A stretch of DNA of 11,405 bases, from assembly GCA_016928395.1 (NCBI GenBank), contig JAFGKV010000280.1, forward strand, positions 1-11,405. The letters are read 5' to 3'. Every line of letters starts with the position of its first letter. The first letter of the stretch is position 1. The position numbers and the translations under genes were made by a program. The stretch is from Candidatus Fermentibacterota bacterium. GTDB taxonomy: Bacteria; JAFGKV01. Shown piece by piece: positions 7,065 through 11,405 of the stretch. Below the pieces are notes generated by a model, which was given only the letters and a program-made list of their open reading frames with translations, was not told the DNA's origin and ran no database searches.

Positions 7065-7824
7065 GTGCCCCTCCTTCGTCTGTGGCGGCCAGTCCGGCGG
7101 GCAGCCGGCCTCCCCAGGTGTCGTTCGCCTCTTCTATTCCTGTGTCGACAACTCGCGCAGAGAGTGACTCGACTATTTCGAAGGCGATCTCGTGCCGTCG
7201 GTGTGCCGCACCCAAACTCGTGATGCGCTGCCGCAGCCGTGCAGGCCCCGGTCCGAATACCGATGAATGCAGATCGGCATCGAACCCCAGGAGCAGGGTG
7301 CCGTGGATCATGACCGCCGTCTGACGGCGGACTTGCGCGCTCCCGAACACCCGTTTGTCTTCGAGATAGAGCCCATCGTGGCCGTGGTGCTCGAAGCAGA
7401 CGGGAGAATCCGGACCCCCTGCGTCGCCCTGCAGGAGTGCGACCGGGAAGCCGAGGTTCTGAAGGGTCTCGGCCATCGCGACTCCAAAGGCGTGGTAAAG
7501 CTTCCGAATGCCGCCCGCCCAGGGATGAGACACCGGAAGGGCCAGCGAGACACCGAGATCGCCGTGGTGGATGACACCACGCCCCCCGCTCCCCCGTCGT
7601 AGAACCGGTATGCTGTTGGCGCGACAGAACGCCAGATCCACGTCATCCAACGGCTGGTGGCAGCCGATGACCGACACGGGAAAGTCCCATGAGTAGACCC
7701 TGAGGACGGGAGGGCCTTCTGCAGCGATGAGAAGGCCCTCAAGGTCAGATCTCAGGTCCTGGCGCGGATCGCAGCCGATCGAGATGCTCGATTGGATGTC
7801 CCTCAGTTGGCCATATGCGTTCAC
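7042..7824 (-). CDS. Lipoyl/octanoyl transferase or ligase (LipM/LplA-type)
   Basis: A 260-residue protein of the biotin/lipoate ligase-transferase fold. LRRGSGGRGVIHHGDLGVSL (about 75-93) matches the RR-x-(T/S)-GG-x-(A/G)-V-x-H motif of LplA/LipM enzymes. GSAQVRR (161-167) followed by IHGTLLLGFD matches the segment around the catalytic Lys. C143 in PVCFE stands 18 residues before the Gly of GSAQ, where I expect the catalytic Cys of LipM/LipL transferases. The length fits LipM/LipL (about 280) better than E. coli-type LplA (about 340 with its accessory domain). One oddity is that the residue aligning with the essential Lys is R158, with K157 next to it (KR instead of RK). The start is GTG at 7824, preceded at a slightly long distance by GGAAGG. 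As first gene of the operon it probably lipoylates K43 of the E2, directly or via octanoate plus a lipoyl synthase encoded elsewhere. Transferase versus ligase is unresolved. Confidence 0.85.
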   Translation of the reverse strand: MNAYGQLRDIQSSISIGCDPRQDLRSDLEGLLIAAEGPPVLRVYSWDFPVSVIGCHQPLDDVDLAFCRANSIPVLRRGSGGRGVIHHGDLGVSLALPVSHPWAGGIRKLYHAFGVAMAETLQNLGFPVALLQGDAGGPDSPVCFEHHGHDGLYLEDKRVFGSAQVRRQTAVMIHGTLLLGFDADLHSSVFGPGPARLRQRITSLGAAHRRHEIAFEIVESLSARVVDTGIEEANDTWGGRLPAGLAATDEGGAHATNDDL

Positions 7825-7854
7825 GGTTGCTTACCTTCCGTCATTCAAGGACAT

Positions 7855-7918
7855 TGGCATGCCAGGGGAGACAACGGCAGATAGTACTTCTGGAACACGC
7901 ATGTTCCGTGCCGTGTTC
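7855..7918. promoter_or_regulatory. Cluster of inverted repeats in the divergent intergenic region
   Basis: The 186-bp gap between the lipoylation gene (-) and the outer-membrane gene (+) holds a perfect palindrome TGGCATGCCA (7855-7864), a hairpin-like GGAACA-CGCA-TGTTCC (7892-7907), and an overlapping pair GAACACG (7893-7899) with CGTGTTC (7912-7918). Three GAACA/TGTTC half-sites within 27 bp look like operator sites for a dimeric regulator. No convincing -35/-10 pair was seen on either strand, so the promoters themselves are not located. Confidence 0.35.
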
Positions 7919-7995
7919 AAGCCCGTGGAATCCTACACCGGAATGTCGGCATGCGGTCGATCTCGGCGAACGCCCAGATCGATGCCGCAGTGCGG

Positions 7996-8002
7996 AAGGA
8001 GG
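7996..8002 (+). promoter_or_regulatory. Ribosome-binding site that decides the outer-membrane protein start
   Basis: AAGGAGG, extended to GGAAGGAGG at 7994-8002, lies 8 nt before ATG 8011. It selects that start over the in-frame ATG at 7951, which lacks such a site and would bury the signal peptide. Confidence 0.85.
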
Positions 8003-8010
8003 CGTGTTCG

Positions 8011-8655
8011 ATGGTTCCTCGTCTTGCAGTCCTCGTGGTACTTCTCCTGTCCCAGCTCGCAACGGCACAGGAGGTCCCGGCGGCCGAGGCCAAAGCCGAA
8101 ACCCCCGGCAAAGCCATCCGCTTCGAGTTCAATGGCCTGAACCTGCACGGCATCGATGGCGGTGTGGGCGGCAAATGGTGGACATCGCCACACGTGGCCC
8201 TGACCGTCAGCCTCGGGTTCTGGAACAAGAATCGTAGCGAGGACGCAGTTGATGACCCACAGCAGGAATCGCGCGAGTTTGTCGACTCGGCGATCAGGAT
8301 GTCAGTCGGACTAGAGCAGCACATGCGCTCTACCAAGAACCTATCACCCTACCTGGGCTTGTTCATCGGTTCGGGTATGAATTGGCGAGAGGATACGTGG
8401 ACACGCCACACGGATGACGATATCCTCCGTCGTGAAACCCGTACAGACACATTCTCAGTGCACGCCGGGATGTCCTTGGGTATCGAGTACTTCATTACGG
8501 AGAACATCTCGCTCGCCGGTGAGCATTCCTTCCTGTTCGACCGTTGGTCCGGGACGCAGGAGTCAACGGACTACGAGACTGCGCATGAGACTGATGTCTC
8601 TGCCTTCGGGGTTGGATTCCAAACGTCGGGACTGATGCTCTCGGTCTACTTCTGA
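8011..8655 (+). CDS. Putative outer-membrane beta-barrel protein
   Basis: 214 residues. A short basic start, a hydrophobic run (about 5-15) and ATAQ at 17-20 form a typical signal peptide cleaved near residue 19/20. After an Ala/Glu-rich linker the mature part alternates polar and nonpolar residues, with aromatic girdle-like segments such as HVALTVSLGFW, LSPYLGLFIGSGMNW, FSVHAGMSLGIEYF and ISLAGEHSFLF. It ends LMLSVYF with a terminal Phe, the usual signal for insertion by the BAM complex. About eight strands are possible. I cannot name a specific function or ligand; it resembles the general small OmpA/OmpW-like barrel group by architecture only. The gene diverges from the dehydrogenase operon, shares the structured intergenic region with it, and appears to be monocistronic. 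Confidence 0.75.
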   Translation: MVPRLAVLVVLLLSQLATAQEVPAAEAKAETPGKAIRFEFNGLNLHGIDGGVGGKWWTSPHVALTVSLGFWNKNRSEDAVDDPQQESREFVDSAIRMSVGLEQHMRSTKNLSPYLGLFIGSGMNWREDTWTRHTDDDILRRETRTDTFSVHAGMSLGIEYFITENISLAGEHSFLFDRWSGTQESTDYETAHETDVSAFGVGFQTSGLMLSVYF

Positions 8656-8688
8656 GTGGTCATCGAAAACGGGCATCTACGGGCAGTT

Positions 8689-8708
8689 CTCAGGCCTGGA
8701 GGGCTGAG
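8689..8708 (+). terminator. Stem-loop after the outer-membrane protein gene
   Basis: CTCAGGCC (8689-8696) and GGGCTGAG (8701-8708) pair at 7 of 8 positions (one G-G mismatch) around TGGA, 33 nt after the stop codon. Only two T residues follow, so Rho-independent action is doubtful. Confidence 0.3.
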
Positions 8709-9094
8709 TTCGCACGTATCGCTGATCGGCCCCCATGGCGTGGAGGGGCTATGGGTTTGTGAACCTCGAGCCTTCGTCTGCGGGCATGCTGCTGACCGCC
8801 CACTTCCAGGGGAGAGCAGCGTAGCGGACTGAGTGACTCGCGATAGTGGGTACCCCGAACTATGATCACGGCGCCTCGGGCTTCGCGAGCTGCTCTATCG
8901 AGCGCACGCAGAGGCGACCGCTTCCAGAGTCAACCACCCATGACCGGGAGAACTGCCGGTGGAGATCTGTGGCGGTCTGGGTACATTGGCGGAATGCAGC
9001 TTAGCGAGTACAGGTTCTTCCGATCCGAGAACAGGTTATGCCTCGTAGTCGAGCGTCCGGCTCGTCGATTCAGCCTGCGATCGCGACCACGATA

Positions 9095-9173
9095 GCGAAC
9101 CCGAACCTGCGGTGGGCGACCGGAGAGGGTCGCCACTGGGGGTGTTGGGGTACGCGTTGCGAACCCAACCTGC
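9095..9173. repeat. Imperfect direct repeat flanking a hairpin
   Basis: GCGAACCCGAACCTGC (9095-9110) recurs as GCGAACCCAACCTGC (9159-9173), differing by one missing G. Between them GTGGGCGACC (9112-9121) and GGTCGCCAC (9128-9136) form a 9-bp stem with a single bulged G and a GGAGAG loop. The arrangement ends about 40 bp upstream of the first methyltransferase start, within its probable leader or promoter region. Confidence 0.7.
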
Positions 9174-9212
9174 CGGAGTTTTGGCGCTCTGCGTGGAGCC
9201 AAGGGAGCTTCT

Positions 9213-9980
9213 ATGGGTGAACATGATATGCACCTCCGCAAGAACCGCGCGCTGTGGGATACGCTGGCGGAGGAGTTCGAGGGTCCCGGCGAGCGCGCGT
9301 GGGACAGCCAAATGCCATCGTGGGGCATCTGGAGCGTTCTCGAATCCGACGTGCGGATGCTGCCGGAGGGCCTGGCAGGTGCGGCCACCATCGAGCTGGG
9401 CTGTGGCACGGCGTATGTGTCGGCGTGGATGGCGCGACGAGGGGCTCGGGTGGTCGGTATCGACATGTCGCCGCGCCAGCTTGCCACCGCGCAGCGATTG
9501 CAGCGTCGGCACCGGCTGGAGTTTCCGCTTATCCACGGAAGCGCCGAGACGCTCCCCTTCAGCGATGGGTCGTTCGACTTCGCCATCTCCGAGTATGGCG
9601 CATGTCTGTGGGCCGATCCATACCTCTGGGTCCCGGAGGCCGCCCGTCTTCTGCGGCCCGGAGGCCGCCTGGCGTTCCTGACCAATTCCTTCCTGATGGC
9701 GCTGTGCACGCCTGAGGAGGATGGGAGTGCCGCGACTGAGCGGCTGCTTCGACCAGCCTTCGGGATGCACAGTATCGAGTGGCCGGGCGATCACGGAGTC
9801 GAGTTTCACCTCTCGCACGGAGACTGGATCCGGCTTCTCCGCCGGAGCGGCTTCGAGATCGAGGACCTGGTGGAACTGCGCCCCAGCGAGACCGCGAAGA
9901 GCCGCTATCCGCACGTCACTCTGGACTGGGCGACGCGGTGGCCCTGCGAGGAAGTGTGGAAGGTGCGAAAGTGCGTCTAA
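9213..9980 (+). CDS. Class I SAM-dependent methyltransferase
   Basis: 255 residues with the Methyltransf_11/25-type Rossmann fold. Motif I is ELGCGTAYV (61-69), which binds SAM. VVGIDMS (80-86) carries the acidic residue for the ribose. AETLPFSDGSFDFAIS (111-126) covers motifs II/III, and LLRPGGRLAFLTN is the later core motif. The C-terminus, DWATRWPCEEVWKVRK, matches the kind of ending I associate with this small-molecule methyltransferase group, so the protein appears complete. AAGGGAG (9201-9207), 5 nt before ATG, supports the start. The substrate is unknown and there are no biosynthetic enzymes in the window to suggest one. It runs in the same direction as the second methyltransferase but is separated from it by 386 bp with its own structured elements, so a shared transcript is uncertain. 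Confidence 0.9.
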   Translation: MGEHDMHLRKNRALWDTLAEEFEGPGERAWDSQMPSWGIWSVLESDVRMLPEGLAGAATIELGCGTAYVSAWMARRGARVVGIDMSPRQLATAQRLQRRHRLEFPLIHGSAETLPFSDGSFDFAISEYGACLWADPYLWVPEAARLLRPGGRLAFLTNSFLMALCTPEEDGSAATERLLRPAFGMHSIEWPGDHGVEFHLSHGDWIRLLRRSGFEIEDLVELRPSETAKSRYPHVTLDWATRWPCEEVWKVRKCV

Positions 9981-10012
9981 ACATGCCCTGTGGGGCTGCT
10001 GCTCGCACCTTC
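9959..10012. repeat. 10-bp perfect inverted repeat spanning a stop codon
   Basis: GAAGGTGCGA (9959-9968) and TCGCACCTTC (10003-10012) are exact reverse complements separated by 34 nt. The spacer holds the methyltransferase stop (9978-9980) and a nested GCCC-TGTG-GGGC hairpin (9985-9996). A separate 10-bp palindrome, TCTACGTAGA, overlaps the right arm at 10011-10020. There is no U-run. It could act as a terminator, an mRNA-end stabiliser or a DNA binding/cruciform site. Confidence 0.7.
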
Positions 10013-10366
10013 TACGTAGAGGATATGTCTTAGCTGTAACACGTCCTAGGTGCATCACCAGCGCGAGCGCATGACATCCACAGCGTCAACAGCCTCTCCC
10101 TCCCGTGCCACGCCCTCGGCACGCCATCGCATTGGTCTCCGCCTGGCCCGACCTCCTCTCATTGTCCTCCCGTGTCAATCCAACCTGCATGTGAGGCATC
10201 CGTTTCTGCCTTCCACCCAAAGGAAGTGGATGACAGGCGCTTCTGTGAAGGAGAAGACAGTCGGCCCCACACCGCGGGCAAGCCCAGTGATTCAGGAGTC
10301 ACTATACGGATCCGTAGGAGCCCTCGCGGGGCCGTCGCCGCCCGCGTGCTGCTGAGGTGAGAACTC
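9981..10366. other. 386-bp spacer between the two methyltransferases
   Basis: No gene is supported; the open frames here are Pro/Ser/Arg-rich. The left end carries the inverted repeat that spans the previous stop codon, the centre has a small CTTCC/GGAAG hairpin near 10220, and the right end has two palindromic elements before the second methyltransferase. Confidence 0.55.
10286..10316 (+). promoter_or_regulatory. Operator-like palindromes upstream of second methyltransferase
   Basis: AGTGA-TTCAGGAG-TCACT (10286-10303) is directly followed by the perfect 12-bp palindrome TACGGATCCGTA (10305-10316), 50 bp before the ATG. Their spacing from the start and closeness to each other suit a regulator-binding site. 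TATACG in the second element is a possible but poor -10 box, and no -35 partner is evident. Confidence 0.35.
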
Positions 10367-11125
10367 ATGAACACGACCGACACCCTTCCCGCACTCTACC
10401 AGGAACTCGCTGACTGGTGGCCCGTTCTATCCTCACCCGAAGACTACGCGGAGGAAGCACGCTTCTACCGACATGCCTTGCTCTCGGCATGCACTCCCAC
10501 TCCCAGGACTCTGCTCGAGCTGGGATCGGGAGGCGGCAACAATGCGTCTCACCTGAAGAAGCACTTTGAGATGACCTTGGTTGACCTCTCGCCCGGCATG
10601 TTGAGGGTCAGCCGGGAGTTGAATCCCGAGTGTGATCACGTGCAGGGCGATATGCGCACTGTCAGGCTGGGACGCCAATTCGATGCCGTTTTCATCCAGG
10701 ATGCAATCGTGTATATGCTGTCGACGGCGGACTTGGCGAGGGCCATCGAGACTGCGTGGGTGCATTGCAGACCTGGAGGAGCCGCGCTCTTCGCTCCGGA
10801 CCACACACGCGAGACCTTCAAGGCGTCAACCACCCACGGCGGCCATGACCGCGGAACCCGGAGCCTACGCTACTTGGAGTGGACCTGGGATCCCGATGTC
10901 ACCGACACTACCTACATCTCTGACATGGTATATGTGTTGCGCGAGGGAGCCCATCACGTTCGCTGTGTGCTTGATCGCCATACGTGTGGTCTGTTCGGCC
11001 ACAACGATTGGCTTCAGATGATGGCGCGAGTCGGCTTCGAGGCACGGTCATTGCCATTTGCTCACACTGAGATCGAGCCGGGTTCGGCGCACGTCTTCCT
11101 TGGCCACAAGCCAGATCGGAGCTGA
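10367..11125 (+). CDS. Class I SAM-dependent methyltransferase (N-methyltransferase-like)
   Basis: 252 residues. Motif I is LLELGSGGGNNASHL (about 49-63), LVDLSPGMLRVSRELNP carries the ribose-binding acid, and HVQGDMRTVRLGRQFDAVF (about 91-109) resembles the HxGDMRxxxLGRxFDAV signature of DesVI/TylM1-like amino-sugar N,N-dimethyltransferases. The N-terminal LYQELADWWPVLSSPEDYAEEA is also of the style seen in that group. The C-terminal half is less conserved to my eye, so the substrate should be left open; no deoxysugar genes are nearby. GAGGTGA (10354-10360), 6 nt before the ATG, fixes the start. Early codons use more A/T at third positions than the dehydrogenase operon. Relationship to the upstream methyltransferase is limited to the shared fold: the motifs differ enough that recent tandem duplication is unlikely. 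Confidence 0.88.
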   Translation: MNTTDTLPALYQELADWWPVLSSPEDYAEEARFYRHALLSACTPTPRTLLELGSGGGNNASHLKKHFEMTLVDLSPGMLRVSRELNPECDHVQGDMRTVRLGRQFDAVFIQDAIVYMLSTADLARAIETAWVHCRPGGAALFAPDHTRETFKASTTHGGHDRGTRSLRYLEWTWDPDVTDTTYISDMVYVLREGAHHVRCVLDRHTCGLFGHNDWLQMMARVGFEARSLPFAHTEIEPGSAHVFLGHKPDRS

Positions 11126-11162
11126 ATGCTGGATTGCGGACCATCAACGGTTCGCGGTCGAG

Positions 11163-11200
11163 GGCGCTCCGCAGCGCGCCTGAATCCGATCTTTGGATCG
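11163..11200 (+). terminator. Two consecutive stem-loops after the second methyltransferase
   Basis: GGCGCT pairs with AGCGC(G)CC at 11163-11180 around CCGC with one bulged G, and CGATC pairs with GATCG at 11187-11200 around TTTG. They begin 38 nt after the stop codon. No U-tract follows, so this is a candidate terminator or RNA-end structure only. Confidence 0.3.
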
Positions 11201-11257
11201 ACAGGCGGCATCACGGTGAAGCATTCTCATTTCGTCACCTGCTGAAAGGGAACAATC

Positions 11258-11371
11258 GTGAGAGACTCTGCAACTCTCATCCCAAGGCGCCCAGTGCTGG
11301 CCTGTTACGGTGCGGTGTTCGGCATCTCCTGGGGTGGCTTCCTCCTGGCGGGCCTGATAGCTGACAGCTGA
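11258..11371 (+). pseudogene. Short membrane-protein N-terminus, CPBP-protease-like, cut by a repeat
   Basis: GTG at 11258 is preceded at 6 nt by GAAAGGGA and opens a 37-codon frame. After about 11 polar/basic residues comes one hydrophobic helix, VLACYGAVFGISWGGFLLAG. The F-x-I-S-W-G pattern in a first helix recalls the N-terminus of CPBP (type II CAAX) intramembrane proteases, which normally exceed 200 residues with several helices. The frame ends at TGA 11369-11371, inside the CTGACAG repeat. I infer a gene interrupted or replaced by the repeat. Alternatives are a genuine single-helix small protein, or an assembly artefact near a contig end. The CPBP assignment rests on a very short segment. 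Confidence 0.4.
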
Positions 11372-11394
11372 CAGCTGACAGCCTGATAGCTGAC
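11352..11394. repeat. CTGACAG heptamer repeats within a 14-bp direct repeat
   Basis: GCCTGATAGCTGAC occurs at 11352-11365 and 11381-11394. Between and overlapping them are three perfect tandem copies of CTGACAG (11361-11381). Because seven is not a multiple of three, the array rotates the frame: stops fall at 11355, 11362 and 11369, one in each forward frame, whereas the reverse strand of the array has none. Confidence 0.9.
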
Positions 11395-11405
11395 TGCCGC
11401 TAGCC

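Larger units (their letters stand above)
8656..9212. other. 557-bp region without a clear gene
   Basis: It contains a hairpin after the barrel gene, a strong hairpin at 9112-9136, an imperfect 15/16-bp direct repeat, and only short or unlikely reading frames. One 29-codon frame at 8735-8824 ends SSAGMLLTAHF plus a few residues, faintly like a final beta-barrel strand. A 33-codon frame at 8994-9095 has no recognisable content. No promoter motif was convincing. Confidence 0.5.

Noticed and set aside
7893-7906. LexA/SOS-box-like GAAC...GTTC in the divergent region
   Set aside because: The Gram-positive SOS box has a 4-nt gap between GAAC and GTTC. Here the gap is 6 nt, and the neighbouring genes are not DNA-repair genes.
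7951-8010. Longer outer-membrane protein start at 7951
   Set aside because: It would place 20 polar residues before the signal peptide, and the strong ribosome site at 7996-8002 points to 8011.
9095-10020. Integron attC-like structure around the first methyltransferase (short cassette-like gene with flanking inverted repeats)
   Set aside because: I could not find the paired RYYYAAC and GTTRRRY core sites, the two flanking structures are unlike each other, and no integrase is present.
9036-10058. Minus-strand 340-codon frame opposite the first methyltransferase
   Set aside because: It is the antisense shadow of a clear methyltransferase; its composition (Arg, Pro, His) is typical of GC-rich antisense frames.

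Overview
The window is GC-rich bacterial DNA with compact, mostly Shine-Dalgarno-led genes and at least one Gram-negative-type outer-membrane beta-barrel (signal peptide, C-terminal Phe). The lineage cannot be fixed from sequence alone. A GC-rich Gram-negative environmental phylum is likely. Gemmatimonadota is my best guess, partly because short CTGATAG/CTGACAG-type repeats remind me of that group, but this is recollection and was not checked.

Layout. 1-412 has no convincing gene. 413-1294 (+) encodes a DUF4037-type nucleotidyltransferase with a complete metal-binding triad. 1295-2319 is poorly occupied, but about 1583-1978 (-) reads like a real, perhaps 5'-damaged, hypothetical protein. 2320-7824 (-) is the core of the window: one tightly packed operon transcribed right to left. 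Its order is lipoyl/octanoyl-transferase-type enzyme, E1 alpha, E1 beta, E2 and E3 of a 2-oxoacid dehydrogenase complex, most likely pyruvate dehydrogenase. Junctions are a 23-nt overlap, a 4-nt ATGA overlap, a 10-nt gap and another 4-nt ATGA overlap. The first gene probably makes or transfers the lipoyl/octanoyl group needed by the single lipoyl domain of the E2, so the operon carries its own cofactor-attachment step.

7825-8010 is a divergent intergenic region with nested inverted repeats, followed by an outer-membrane beta-barrel gene at 8011-8655 (+). 8656-9212 has no clear gene but contains hairpins and an imperfect direct repeat. Two class I SAM-dependent methyltransferases follow on the + strand (9213-9980 and 10367-11125), separated by a 386-bp spacer with a 10-bp inverted repeat at one end and palindromes at the other. 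At the right edge a short frame (11258-11371), with a good ribosome site, resembles the first transmembrane helix of a CPBP-type membrane protease and ends inside a CTGACAG heptamer repeat that places stops in all three forward frames.

No RNA genes, CRISPR array, transposase, integrase or canonical U-tract terminator was seen. I did not find a clear new multi-gene system. The most interesting items are the Lys/Arg swap in the lipoylation enzyme, the repeat-terminated membrane-protein fragment, and the structured intergenic regions around the methyltransferases.
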